A stretch of 64,000 nucleotides of DNA from Sphingomonas sp. FARSPH (GTDB taxonomy: Bacteria; Pseudomonadota; Alphaproteobacteria; Sphingomonadales; Sphingomonadaceae): the NCBI RefSeq assembly GCF_003355005.1, contig NZ_CP029985.1:3122501-3186500 (forward strand), read 5' to 3'. Below the pieces are notes generated by a model. The model searched no databases, had not been told where the DNA came from, and worked only from the letters and a program-made list of their open reading frames with translations. Each line of letters opens with the position of its first letter. The first letter of the stretch is position 1. Below are positions 9,176 to 17,689 of the stretch, piece after piece. A program made the position numbers and the translations under genes.

Positions 9176-10733
9176 CGGCAGCGAGGGGCGCGACCTCGCG
9201 CTCCGCTGGTCCGGCCACATCTCGCTCACGCGGCGTATCCTCGCCGTCAACATCCTTGCGCTGCTGCTACTCGCCGGCGGCTTCTTCTATCTCGATTCCT
9301 ATCGCAGCCGGATCGTCGATGGCCGCATCGCGCAGGCGAGCCGCGAATCGGAGCTGATCGCCGAATCGCTGGCGATGGTCGAACCCGCGCAGCGCGACGC
9401 GCTGATCGAACGGCTCGCCCGCGACACCGGCGCGCGCGTGCGCGTGTTCGACCCGGACGGGGCGACGATCGCGGACAGCCGCGACCTCGGCGTCCGCAAC
9501 TTCCAGCTGCGCGATCCCGACAAACAGGCATGGAACCAGACGGTGGCGCGCTTCCTCGACGCCGTCATTGACACGGTCGTCGGCGCCGCGCGCGCGCCGC
9601 TGTACCGGGAACGGACCGACGGGCGGCAATGGCCCGACGTCGCGGCGACCGCACGCAACGTCGTGTCGACCAGCGTCTGGCGCGCCCCCGATCGCACGCC
9701 CGTCATCACATCCGCCGCGCCGTTGCCGAAGGGCCGCGCGGTGATGACCACGGTCAACGCCCGCGACATCACGCAGACGGTGCGGATCGAGCGGTTTCGC
9801 CTGAGCCTGGTGCTCGCCGGGGTGACGCTGATCTCGATCCTCTTGTCGCTGTTCCTCGCCCGCACGATCGTACGCCCGCTGCGCCGGCTGGCGCGCGCGG
9901 CGGTGCGCGTCCGGCTGGGCCGCGCGCGCGAGGTCGTGGTGCCCCGCCTGCCCTCGCGCCGCGACGAGATCGGCAGCCTGGCGCGCGCGCTGTCGGATAT
10001 GAGCCTGGCGCTGCGCGATCGGATCGATGCGACCGAGGCGTTCGCCGCCGACGTGACGCACGAACTCAAGAATCCGCTCGCCTCGCTCCGCTCCGCGGTC
10101 GAGGGGCTGGGGCATGTCAAGGACCCCGCCCTGCAGGAGCGGCTGCTCGATATCGTGCGGGACGACGTCCATCGCCTCGACCGCCTGATCACCGATATCT
10201 CGGAAGCCTCGCGCCTCGACGCGCAGCTCAGCCGCGCGAAGTTCGAGCCGGTCGATATCGCAGCGATGATCGCCGGCCTCGTCGGACAGCGCCAGACGCG
10301 CGGCGTCGAGCGCGGCATCCGCCTGGTCTTCGATCGCGGCGACGGACCGCTGGTCGCGATCGGCGAAGGCGCGCGGCTGGAGCGCGTGTTCGACAACCTC
10401 ATCGAAAACGCCTTGTCCTTTTCCCCCGACGGCGGCCTCGTCGCGATCTGGGCGGGGCGGCAGGAGGATATGCTGGTCGTGCGGGTCGAGGACGAAGGCC
10501 CGGGCGTGCCCGAGGAGGCGCGTGAGGCGATCTTCCGCCGGTTCCAGTCGATCCGCCCGTCGAGCGAGGCGTTCGGCCAGCATTCGGGGCTGGGCCTTGC
10601 CATTGCGCGCACCATCGTCGAGGCGCATCAGGGTGCGATCACCGTCGAATCGCGCGAGGATCGGCTAACGGGCGCGCGCTTCGTCGTTCGCTTGCCCGGC
10701 GGCGACGGTCAGGGAAGAGCGGACATATCGTGA
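9144..10733 (+). CDS. chvG: Sensor histidine kinase ChvG
   Basis: A 529-residue inner-membrane kinase, partner of ChvI. Membrane segments are at about 31-50 and 220-240, with a periplasmic sensor domain of about 170 residues between them. Then come HAMP (about 240-292), HisKA with the phospho-acceptor His306 in VTHELKNPLASL, and HATPase with NLIENALSFSP, DEGPGVPEE and GLGLAIARTIVEAHQG. It begins at an ATG inside the end of chvI and is followed after 16 bp by hprK, so the two-component system and the PTS genes probably form one transcription unit. Confidence 0.94.
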   Translation: MAPDTDSPRSDGSEGRDLALRWSGHISLTRRILAVNILALLLLAGGFFYLDSYRSRIVDGRIAQASRESELIAESLAMVEPAQRDALIERLARDTGARVRVFDPDGATIADSRDLGVRNFQLRDPDKQAWNQTVARFLDAVIDTVVGAARAPLYRERTDGRQWPDVAATARNVVSTSVWRAPDRTPVITSAAPLPKGRAVMTTVNARDITQTVRIERFRLSLVLAGVTLISILLSLFLARTIVRPLRRLARAAVRVRLGRAREVVVPRLPSRRDEIGSLARALSDMSLALRDRIDATEAFAADVTHELKNPLASLRSAVEGLGHVKDPALQERLLDIVRDDVHRLDRLITDISEASRLDAQLSRAKFEPVDIAAMIAGLVGQRQTRGVERGIRLVFDRGDGPLVAIGEGARLERVFDNLIENALSFSPDGGLVAIWAGRQEDMLVVRVEDEGPGVPEEAREAIFRRFQSIRPSSEAFGQHSGLGLAIARTIVEAHQGAITVESREDRLTGARFVVRLPGGDGQGRADIS

Positions 10734-10749
10734 GCCCGAGCGAAAGACC

Positions 10750-11184
10750 ATGACCATCCTGTCGTCGGAAACCCTGCACGCGACCGCGATCGCCATCGAC
10801 GGGCAGGCCGTGCTGCTGGAAGGCGCGTCGGGCGTCGGCAAGTCCGACCTCGCGCTGCGCCTGATCGACCGGGGGGCGACGCTGATCAGCGACGATTATA
10901 CGTTGCTGGTCCGCAGCGCGGGCAGCCTCGTCGCACGCGCGCCCGACACGATCCGCGGGCGGATCGAGGTACGCGGGCTGGGTATCCTCACCCTGCCGGT
11001 CGTGCAGGATGTACCCGTGCACCTGATCGTGCGGCTGGGCGAGGCGCCCGTGCGCCTGCCCGACCGGCGGATCCGGCGCATCTGCGGCATCGCGGTGCGG
11101 GAGGTGGTGTTGGATGCGATGCACATATCCGCGCCGCTCAAGGTCGAATGGGCCCTCCGCCAGCCGGAGGCGACGCCCGCATGA
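10750..11184 (+). CDS. hprK: HPr kinase/phosphorylase, short alphaproteobacterial form
   Basis: HprK phosphorylates and dephosphorylates HPr on a serine. This 144-residue form contains only the catalytic domain and lacks the N-terminal domain of the Firmicute enzyme, as is usual in alphaproteobacteria. The P-loop GASGVGKS is at 25-32, followed by LISDDYTLL and the family region IEVRGLGILTLPV. It lies between chvG and rapZ, four genes before the HPr gene, whose protein keeps the target serine. Confidence 0.93.
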   Translation: MTILSSETLHATAIAIDGQAVLLEGASGVGKSDLALRLIDRGATLISDDYTLLVRSAGSLVARAPDTIRGRIEVRGLGILTLPVVQDVPVHLIVRLGEAPVRLPDRRIRRICGIAVREVVLDAMHISAPLKVEWALRQPEATPA

Positions 11185-12095
11185 GCCGGCGCAAGGACAT
11201 ATTGCTCGTCACCGGCATGTCGGGCGCGGGCAAGTCGACCGTGCTCAAGACGCTCGAGGACATCGGCTGGGAAGTCGTCGACAATCTGCCGCTCGTGCTG
11301 CTCGACCGGCTGCTCGATGCGCCGCTGACCGAGGGGATCGGCGATGCGCACGGGCCGCTGGCGATCGGCATCGGTACGCGGACGCGCGATTTCGATCCGG
11401 CGCGGATCGTCGAGCGTATCCGGCGGCTGCGCGACGAACACGGTCTCGACATCGGCATGCTGTTCCTCGACTGCGCCGGCGCGGAGCTGGAGCGACGCTA
11501 TTCCGAGACGCGGCGGCGCCATCCGCTCGCGCCGGACCGCCCGGCGAGCGACGGCATCGGGCGCGAGCGCGAATTGCTCGCCCCCTTGCGCGACTGGGCG
11601 AACCGACTGATCGACACGACCCGCCTGTCCGCGCATGCGCTCGCGCAGCAGATCCGCGAAACCTTCTCGCGCGCCGGTGCGGACGAGCCGGTGCTGTCGA
11701 TCGTCTCGTTCGGGTTCGCGCGCGGCCTGCCGCGCAATGCGGACCTGGTGTTCGACATGCGCTTCCTGCGCAATCCGCACTGGGTGCCCGCGCTGCGGCC
11801 CGGAACTGGGCTCGATGCGGATGTCGCCGCTTATGTCGCGGACGATCCCGCCTATCCGGAGGCGATCGACCGGATCGAGGGGCTGCTCGCGCTGCTGCTG
11901 CCGCGATACCGCGCCGAGGGCAAAGCCTATGTCACGGTCGCGATCGGGTGCACCGGCGGGCGCCACCGATCCGTCCATGTCGCCGAGACGCTCGGCAGCC
12001 GGTTGCGCGCGGATGGTTTTTCGCCCACCATCACGCATCGCGACCTGCAGGCCGCGCCGCAGGACTCGCTCGAAGGGCCACCGGCCAAAGCATGA
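11181..12095 (+). CDS. rapZ: RapZ/YvcJ-family nucleotide-binding protein
   Basis: A 304-residue P-loop protein of the RapZ (YhbJ/YvcJ) family. In E. coli RapZ is the adapter that directs RNase E to the GlmZ small RNA and so controls GlmS. Visible features are Walker A TGMSGAGKST at 11-20, the SFGFARGLPRNADLVFDMRFLRNPHW block and the C-terminal CTGGRHRSVH motif. The ATG at 11181 overlaps the hprK stop. Whether a GlmZ-like RNA exists here is not known. The family is often found beside PTS-Ntr genes. Confidence 0.95.
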   Translation: MSRRKDILLVTGMSGAGKSTVLKTLEDIGWEVVDNLPLVLLDRLLDAPLTEGIGDAHGPLAIGIGTRTRDFDPARIVERIRRLRDEHGLDIGMLFLDCAGAELERRYSETRRRHPLAPDRPASDGIGRERELLAPLRDWANRLIDTTRLSAHALAQQIRETFSRAGADEPVLSIVSFGFARGLPRNADLVFDMRFLRNPHWVPALRPGTGLDADVAAYVADDPAYPEAIDRIEGLLALLLPRYRAEGKAYVTVAIGCTGGRHRSVHVAETLGSRLRADGFSPTITHRDLQAAPQDSLEGPPAKA

Positions 12096-12517
12096 GTAAC
12101 ACGTCTGAGATGATTGGCCTTGTACTGGTGACGCACGGGCGGCTCGCCGAGGAGTTTGTCGTCGCGATGGTCCATGTCGTCGGCCCGCAGGAGCGGATCG
12201 CGACGATCTCCATCGGTCCCGACGACGATATGGAAACGCGCCGCGCCGACATCGCCGCCGCGATCGCCCAGGTGGATGCGGGCCGCGGCGTCATCGTGCT
12301 GACCGATCTGTTCGGCGGGACGCCGTCCAACCTCGCCATCTCGCTGATGGAGCGCGGGCGGGTTGAGGTGATTGCGGGCATGAACCTGCCGATGCTCATC
12401 CGGCTGGGGTCGGCGCGCAAGGCGATGAAGGTCGTCGATGCGGTCGCCGCCGCGCGCGAGGCCGGCCGCAAGTATATCTCGGTCGCCTCCGAGGTGCTGG
12501 GCGAGGCCGCGGCATGA
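12092..12517 (+). CDS. PTS mannose-type EIIA domain protein
   Basis: A free-standing EIIA of the mannose family, 141 residues. The phospho-acceptor His15 is in LVLVTHGRLAEE, and the fold signature LTDLFGGTPSNLA follows. No EIIB, EIIC or EIID is present in the window, so a signalling role is more likely than sugar transport, as described for incomplete alphaproteobacterial PTS chains. ATGA overlaps join it to rapZ before and HPr after. A second ATG at codon 7 is a possible alternative start. Confidence 0.93.
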   Translation: MSNTSEMIGLVLVTHGRLAEEFVVAMVHVVGPQERIATISIGPDDDMETRRADIAAAIAQVDAGRGVIVLTDLFGGTPSNLAISLMERGRVEVIAGMNLPMLIRLGSARKAMKVVDAVAAAREAGRKYISVASEVLGEAAA

Positions 12518-12786
12518 GCGGGATCGAGCGCACCGTCCTCATCACCAACAAGCGCGGGTTGCACGCGCGTGCCAGCGCCAAGTTCGTGACGCTTGCCTCG
12601 TCCCAGCCGTGCGAGGTGCAGGTGCGCAAGGACGAGGGCGCGGTGACGGGCACGTCGATCATGGGCCTGATGATGCTCGGCGCGGCCAAGGGCGATTCGA
12701 TCACGATCAGCGCGTCGGGCGACGGCGCCGACGCGGCGGTCGCGGCGCTGTGCGACCTCGTCGAGGCGAAGTTCGGCGAAGATTGA
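12514..12786 (+). CDS. ptsH: Phosphocarrier protein HPr
   Basis: A 90-residue HPr. The active-site His17 is in RGLHARASAKFV, and the regulatory Ser48 sits in TSIMGLMMLG, matching the SIMG context phosphorylated by HprK in other bacteria. Both phosphorylation sites are therefore kept, consistent with hprK in the same operon. Enzyme I is not in the window. The start overlaps the stop of the EIIA gene (ATGA). Confidence 0.95.
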   Translation: MSGIERTVLITNKRGLHARASAKFVTLASSQPCEVQVRKDEGAVTGTSIMGLMMLGAAKGDSITISASGDGADAAVAALCDLVEAKFGED

Positions 12787-12825
12787 GCTTGCGGACCTGC
12801 CCGCCGATGCGGGAGGGACGTCGTC

Positions 12826-13626
12826 ATGCCGCGAGAGATCACCGCCTTTTCCAATCCGCTCGTCAAGCGTGTCCGCGACCTGCGCGACAAACGTCATCGC
12901 CGTGCGGCACGCCAGTTCCTCGCCGAGGGCCTGCGCATCCTGACCGAGGCGCGCGAGGCGGGGCGCCTACCGCGGCTGCTGTTCTACGCGGGGCAGAGCG
13001 CAGGGCATCCGCTCGTCCACGACCTGTCGATCGAGGTCGAGGCCGCGGGCGGCGAATCGATCCAGACGACGCCCGACATCCTGTCGAAACTGTCGGGCAA
13101 GGATAACCCGCAGGCCGTCGTCGGGGTGTTCGACGAATTCGACGTCGGCCTCGCCGACCTGGACCGTACCGCCTCGGGAATCTGGCTGGTCGCCGAGCGG
13201 CTGCGCGATCCGGGCAATCTGGGCACGATCCTGCGCACCGGCGACGCCGTCGGTGCGGGCGGGCTGATCCTGATCGGCGAGTGCGTCGATCCCTTCTCGG
13301 TCGAGGCCGTCCGCGCCAGCATGGGCGCACTGTTCACCATGCCCGTGGTGCGCAGCGACTGGGCGCCGTTCCTCGCCTGGCTGCGAGAGGGGCCGGGCCA
13401 GCTCGTCGGGCTCAGCCTGGATACGGAGCACGACTATCGCGCCGCGCGCTACGACGCGCCGACGTTCCTGCTGACCGGCAACGAGGCGCAGGGTATGCCC
13501 GCCGATTATGCCGCGGCGTGCGACCTGCTCGTCAAGATACCGATGCTGGGCAAAGCAGACAGTCTGAATGCCGCGGTGGCGACCGCGGTGATGGCCTATG
13601 AGGTGCTGGCGCAGCAGCGGGGCTGA
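12826..13626 (+). CDS. TrmH/SpoU-family RNA 2'-O-methyltransferase
   Basis: A 266-residue SPOUT-class methyltransferase. The N-terminal substrate-binding domain (about 1-100) opens with the ITAFSNPLVKRVRDLRD pattern common to this group. The SPOUT domain has the three signature motifs RLRDPGNLGTILRTGDAVG, LTGNEAQGMP and SLNAAVATAVMAYE. Target (rRNA or tRNA) cannot be assigned. It follows the HPr gene after a 39-bp gap. Confidence 0.9.
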   Translation: MPREITAFSNPLVKRVRDLRDKRHRRAARQFLAEGLRILTEAREAGRLPRLLFYAGQSAGHPLVHDLSIEVEAAGGESIQTTPDILSKLSGKDNPQAVVGVFDEFDVGLADLDRTASGIWLVAERLRDPGNLGTILRTGDAVGAGGLILIGECVDPFSVEAVRASMGALFTMPVVRSDWAPFLAWLREGPGQLVGLSLDTEHDYRAARYDAPTFLLTGNEAQGMPADYAAACDLLVKIPMLGKADSLNAAVATAVMAYEVLAQQRG

Positions 13627-13633
13627 TCGCGGA

Positions 13634-13861
13634 TCAGGCGGGTCCCGCTACCAATACGCGCCCGCCATCCTGCCATATGCGCCCGGCGATCAGGCCCGAC
13701 ACCTCCGCCTCCGCGCCCTGTTCGACGCGCAGGTCGCCGGCGACCATGGCCGAAATCCTGACGCGACAGCCGCGGCGGACGACGACATCGCCCATCACGC
13801 GACCCCCCAGTTCGCCATCGTGGTCCATGACCAGCGTCGCTCGATACTGCTCGCTCACGCC
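13634..13861 (-). CDS. Small bactofilin-like beta-repeat protein
   Basis: About 75 residues of short alternating beta-strand repeats with glycine turns (GELGGRVMGDVVVRRGC, AMVAGDLRVEQGA, SGLIAGRIW), the pattern of a miniature bactofilin or right-handed beta-helix. Function is unknown. I prefer GTG 13861, which has GGGAG six bases upstream. ATG codons at 13864 and 13882 are in frame. It faces the methyltransferase gene tail-to-tail with 7 bp between stops. Similarity to bactofilin is judged by eye only. Confidence 0.6.
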   Translation of the reverse strand, partial: GVSEQYRATLVMDHDGELGGRVMGDVVVRRGCRVRISAMVAGDLRVEQGAEAEVSGLIAGRIWQDGGRVLVAGPA

Positions 13862-13967
13862 CATCTCCCAACCCGTCAGCATGACTGACAGGTTTCTCGA
13901 AACGCGGTGCCGGCCGCCGATATCCCACCGTGTTGGAGTCTTTCGCGCTGAGCGAAATCAGGGCGCG

Positions 13968-15410
13968 CTAGGCGGCCTCCTCCGGTGCGGTGGTGAGCTT
14001 GGTCAACGGTCGTGCGGTCTGTTCGCCGACGGGCAATGCGTCGATCGCCTTGCCGCCGGTATCGATATTGAGCGATTCGAACCGCTTCGCACTGGTCAAA
14101 ACCTGGCTTTCGAGGCTGCCGACGAAGGCGTTGTAGGCGCCCATCGCCGTATCGAGATTCTTGCCGAGCCGCGCGACATGGCCGCCCATGACCGCGAGCC
14201 GCTGATAGAGTTCCTTGCCCAGCGTGCCGATCTCGCGTGCCTCGCGCGCCAGCTTCTCCTGCCGCCAGACCGCGGAAACCGTGCGCGCGATGGCGACGAG
14301 GTTGGTCGGCGTCGCGAGCAGCACGCGCTTGTCGAAGGCGAACTGCCACAGATCATGATCGTGTTCGAGCGCCGCGGACAGGAAGTGTTCGCCGGGGATG
14401 AACATGATGACGTAATCGGGCGTATCGTCGAACTGCGCCCAATAGGCCTTGCCCGCCAACCCGACGATATGCGCGCGGATCGACGCGGCGTGCGCGGTGA
14501 GGGCCGTGAGCCGCTCCGTATCGTCCACCGCCCCGAACGCATCCTGATAGGCATTGAGCGAGACCTTGGCGTCGATGATCAACGACTTGCCGCCGGGAAT
14601 GTGCACGATCGCATCCGGCCGTAGACGTCCACCCTCGCCATCCGCGACGCTGACCTCCATGCGAAAGTCGGTGTGTTCGGAAAGGCCGCAGCTTTCCAGA
14701 ACGTTGCGCAATTGCTGCTCGCCCCACCGCCCCCGCGCCTTGGGCGCATTGCGCAGCGCATTGACCAGTTTCGCGGCTTCGCCGGACACACGCTCCTGCC
14801 CCAAGCGCATCTGCTCGATCTGCCCCTTGAGATCGCCGAACGCGTCGCGCCGCTCCGCCTCGACCTTGGCGACGCCTTCCTCATAGCGTTGCAGGCGCTC
14901 GTTGACCGGTTGCAGTAGCGCCTTGAGATTCTGCCCAGCGGATTCCTCCGACTGGCGGAACCGCGCCTCGGCGCGTTCGAGGAAGGCCTTCTGCGCATCA
15001 GACAGCAGGCGGTTGGCGACCTCGCCGAACTGAGCGGAGAGGACGTCCTTCGCCTCGCGCAGTTCGACCAGCCGCGCCTCGAACGCCTCGCCCTGCGCGC
15101 GCAGCGTCGCAATCTCGGCGCGCGCGGCATCGCGATCGGCGCGCACGGTCGAAAGCTCGCCATGCAATCGTTCCGCGAGCCCCGCCCGCTCCTCGTTCTG
15201 CGCACGCAGCGACGCCGCCTCGCGCATCGCCTCGTTCCGCTCCCGCTCGACCGCGTCGCGCGCCTGGCGGACGAGATCGGCATCCGCGGCGCGCGCCTGC
15301 GCCACCGCCAGATCGGCCGCCAGCCCGCCCGCGCGCCGGCTGGCCAGCAGCCAGCCGATCAACACGCCCGCAGCCAGCGCAAGCACCGCAACGATCATTA
15401 TTTGCTCCAC
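13968..15410 (-). CDS. rmuC: DNA recombination protein RmuC
   Basis: RmuC limits inversion at short inverted repeats and resembles a restriction-type nuclease. The 480-residue protein has an N-terminal membrane anchor (about 3-23), a long coiled coil (about 25-200), and the RmuC core from about 215 (GRWGEQQLRNVLESCG, PGGKSLIIDAKVSLNAY, PDYVIMFIPGEHF). The acidic and lysine residues of the putative PD-(D/E)XK site are in the IDAKVS segment. An SOS-type operator lies about 85 bp upstream of the start. Confidence 0.95.
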   Translation of the reverse strand: MEQIMIVAVLALAAGVLIGWLLASRRAGGLAADLAVAQARAADADLVRQARDAVERERNEAMREAASLRAQNEERAGLAERLHGELSTVRADRDAARAEIATLRAQGEAFEARLVELREAKDVLSAQFGEVANRLLSDAQKAFLERAEARFRQSEESAGQNLKALLQPVNERLQRYEEGVAKVEAERRDAFGDLKGQIEQMRLGQERVSGEAAKLVNALRNAPKARGRWGEQQLRNVLESCGLSEHTDFRMEVSVADGEGGRLRPDAIVHIPGGKSLIIDAKVSLNAYQDAFGAVDDTERLTALTAHAASIRAHIVGLAGKAYWAQFDDTPDYVIMFIPGEHFLSAALEHDHDLWQFAFDKRVLLATPTNLVAIARTVSAVWRQEKLAREAREIGTLGKELYQRLAVMGGHVARLGKNLDTAMGAYNAFVGSLESQVLTSAKRFESLNIDTGGKAIDALPVGEQTARPLTKLTTAPEEAA

Positions 15411-15494
15411 GCACCGCTCCCGAAGTTCGCAAAAGTCGCACAGATCGCATGCCTCGCCCCCATCGAAGCGGGCTGCGGCGGATCAGCAATATCG

Positions 15495-15509
15495 GAACAT
15501 AGAACGAAC
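15495..15509. promoter_or_regulatory. LexA (SOS) box upstream of rmuC
   Basis: GAAC-N7-GAAC with spacer ATAGAAC, an exact match to the direct-repeat LexA operator of alphaproteobacteria. It lies in the 129-bp gap upstream of rmuC (start 15410, leftward). The other neighbour, def, ends at 15540, so rmuC is the only gene it can control locally. RmuC (YigN) is LexA-regulated in E. coli, which supports the call. Confidence 0.75.
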
Positions 15510-15539
15510 ATTAGGCGCAGGCCAACCAAATTCGGTCGG

Positions 15540-16064
15540 TCAGCCCGCCTTGCGCGTCTTGTTGAGCTTCTTGATCAGCATGTCGCGCTTCAGGCGGCTG
15601 ATGTGGTCGATGAACAGCACGCCGTTCAGATGGTCGATCTCATGCTGCATGCACGTCGCGAGCAGGCCGTCGAGTTCCTCGTCGTGCGCAGCGCCGGTTT
15701 CGTCCTGCCACGTCACGCGGCAGCGCGCGGGGCGCTTCACCTCGGCATATTGCTCCGGGATCGACAGGCAGCCCTCGTTGTAGGACGACAGTTCGTCCGA
15801 GACGGAGACGATCTCGGGGTTGATATAGGCGTGGGGCTTGCGGATCGGCTTGCCCTCCTCGTCCTCTTCGTCCTGAAGATCGATGACGAGGATGCGGCTG
15901 TCGACACCGACCTGGATCGCGGCGAGCCCGATGCCGTGCGCATCGTACATCGTGTCGAGCATGTCCGCGACGAGCGCGCGCGTTTCGTCTGTGATCGCCG
16001 CAACGGGCTTGGAGACAAGGCGAAGACGCGGGTCGGGGATTTCGACGATGGGAAGTACGGCCAT
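15540..16064 (-). CDS. def: Peptide deformylase
   Basis: Removes the formyl group from nascent polypeptides, using a bound metal ion. The protein is 174 residues. All three family motifs are visible: GIGLAAIQVG, EGCLSIP (metal-ligand Cys) and QHEIDHLNG (two His ligands and catalytic Glu). A short insert rich in acidic residues (DLQDEEDEEGK) lies before the second motif. The functional partner fmt is close by on the other strand, separated by recR. Confidence 0.97.
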   Translation of the reverse strand: MAVLPIVEIPDPRLRLVSKPVAAITDETRALVADMLDTMYDAHGIGLAAIQVGVDSRILVIDLQDEEDEEGKPIRKPHAYINPEIVSVSDELSSYNEGCLSIPEQYAEVKRPARCRVTWQDETGAAHDEELDGLLATCMQHEIDHLNGVLFIDHISRLKRDMLIKKLNKTRKAG

Positions 16065-16124
16065 GCCTGGTCAGCTATGGCGCGGGTGGCGGGGCGTCAA
16101 GCCGCCGCCCTCCTCGGGCGGCCA

Positions 16125-16721
16125 TCAGGCGACGGGACGACGCGCGCGAAGCGCCTGCGCCAGCGTGCCTTCGTCGAGATAATCGAGCTCGCCGCCGACG
16201 GGCAGGCCATGGGCGAGCTGCGTCACGCGGACCGGGAAGCGCTCGATCCGGTCGGCGAGGTAATGCGCGGTCGTCTGCCCCTCCAGCGTCGCGTTCATCG
16301 CCAGCACGACCTCGTCGATCCCGCCCGCCTCGATCCGGCGGACGAGCGCGTCGATCGCCAGATCCTCGGGCCGCACCCCCTCCAGCGCCGACAGGCGGCC
16401 GCCGAGCACGTGGAAGCGACCGGGGAAGAGACGCGAGCGTTCCAGCGCCCACAGGTCCGCCACCTCTTCTACCACGCACAGCGCCCGCGCGTCGCGGCGC
16501 GGGTCGGTGCAGATCGCGCAAGGGTTGGCGGTGTCGACATTGCCGCACACGCCGCACGTCTCCAGCCGTTCGTCGACCGCCTCCAGCGCGGCACGCAGCG
16601 GCCCGAGCGCGGCCTCGCGCTTCTTCAGCAGGTGCAGGACGGCGCGCCGGGCCGACCGGGGGCCAAGGCCGGGCAGACGCGCCAGCGCCTGGGTGAGCGC
16701 TTCGATTTCGGGGGACGCCAT
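16125..16721 (-). CDS. recR: Recombination protein RecR
   Basis: RecR works with RecO and RecF in loading RecA at gaps. It is 198 residues. An N-terminal helix-hairpin-helix (LARLPGLGPRSARRAVLHLL, about 13-32) is followed by a four-cysteine zinc motif (CGVCGNVDTANPCAIC) and a Toprim domain (LCVVEEVADLWALE, LAMNATLEGQTTAHYL). It begins 56 bp from the divergent fmt. Confidence 0.96.
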   Translation of the reverse strand: MASPEIEALTQALARLPGLGPRSARRAVLHLLKKREAALGPLRAALEAVDERLETCGVCGNVDTANPCAICTDPRRDARALCVVEEVADLWALERSRLFPGRFHVLGGRLSALEGVRPEDLAIDALVRRIEAGGIDEVVLAMNATLEGQTTAHYLADRIERFPVRVTQLAHGLPVGGELDYLDEGTLAQALRARRPVA

Positions 16722-16777
16722 AGCATCCGACAGATAGGGGGTTGCGCCGCCCGCCGCCAGCGCGTTGAAGGCCGGGC

Positions 16778-17689
16778 ATGCGGATCATCTTCATGGGAAC
16801 CCCGGACTTCGCGGTGCCGACGCTGGACGCGTTGGTGGCGGCGGGGCATGACGTCGTCGCGGCGTACAGCCAGCCGCCGCGGCCGGGCGGGCGGCGCGGG
16901 CGCGAGCTGGTGCCCTCCCCCGTGCAGCGGCGCGCGGAGGCGCTGGGCATCCCCGTGCGCACGCCCGTATCGCTCAAAGGCGCCGACGAACACGCCGCCT
17001 TTGCCGCGCTGTCGCCCGACGTCGCGGTCGTCGCCGCCTACGGTTTGATCCTGCCGAAGCCGGTGCTGGCCGCGCCGCTTCACGGCTGCCTCAACGTCCA
17101 CGGATCGCTGTTGCCGCGCTGGCGCGGCGCGGCGCCGGTGCAGCGCGCGATCCTGGCGGGGGATGCGGAGACGGGGGTCGGCATCATGCAGATGGAGGCC
17201 GGGCTCGATACCGGGCCGGTGCGGCTGGAAGGGCGTGTGCCGATCGCCCGCAAGACGACGGGCGAATTGACCGCGGAACTCGCCGCGCTCGGCGCGCGCC
17301 TGATGATCGATGTGCTCGCCGATCTCGAGGGTCATCCGCCCGTGCCGCAGCCGGAGGACGGCATCACCTACGCCGCCAAGATCGACAAGGCCGAGGCGCG
17401 GATCGATTTCACGCAGAGCGCGATCGCGGTCGAGCGGCTGGTCCGCGCGATGAACCCGGCGCCGGGCGCGTGGTTCGACCTGAAGGGCGAGCGCGTCAAG
17501 CTGCTCGCCTGCGACGCGCTGCCCTTCACCTTTCCCGGCGGGGCGGGCGAAACGGTGGACGACCGGCTGACGATCGCGTGCGGCGACGGCGCGATCCGCC
17601 CGACGTTGGTGCAGCGCGCCGGGCGCAGCGTGACGAGCGCGGTAGAGCTTCTGCGGGGCTTTCCCGTCCCCTCGGGCACCGCGCTTTGA
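16778..17689 (+). CDS. fmt: Methionyl-tRNA formyltransferase
   Basis: Formylates initiator Met-tRNA with 10-formyl-THF. It is 303 residues. The N-terminal formyltransferase domain shows RIIFMGTPDFAVPTLDAL at the start and the catalytic NVHGSLLPRWRGAAPVQRAI with the conserved Asn and His, and the MQMEAGLDTGPV segment follows. A C-terminal OB-type domain covers about residues 205-300. It overlaps truA by 4 nt (TTGA). Confidence 0.97.
   Translation: MRIIFMGTPDFAVPTLDALVAAGHDVVAAYSQPPRPGGRRGRELVPSPVQRRAEALGIPVRTPVSLKGADEHAAFAALSPDVAVVAAYGLILPKPVLAAPLHGCLNVHGSLLPRWRGAAPVQRAILAGDAETGVGIMQMEAGLDTGPVRLEGRVPIARKTTGELTAELAALGARLMIDVLADLEGHPPVPQPEDGITYAAKIDKAEARIDFTQSAIAVERLVRAMNPAPGAWFDLKGERVKLLACDALPFTFPGGAGETVDDRLTIACGDGAIRPTLVQRAGRSVTSAVELLRGFPVPSGTAL

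Noticed and set aside
15162..17048. Rightward open frame of 628 codons across rmuC, def and recR
   Set aside because: It crosses three well-supported leftward genes and has no motif. Only its far end overlaps fmt in another frame.
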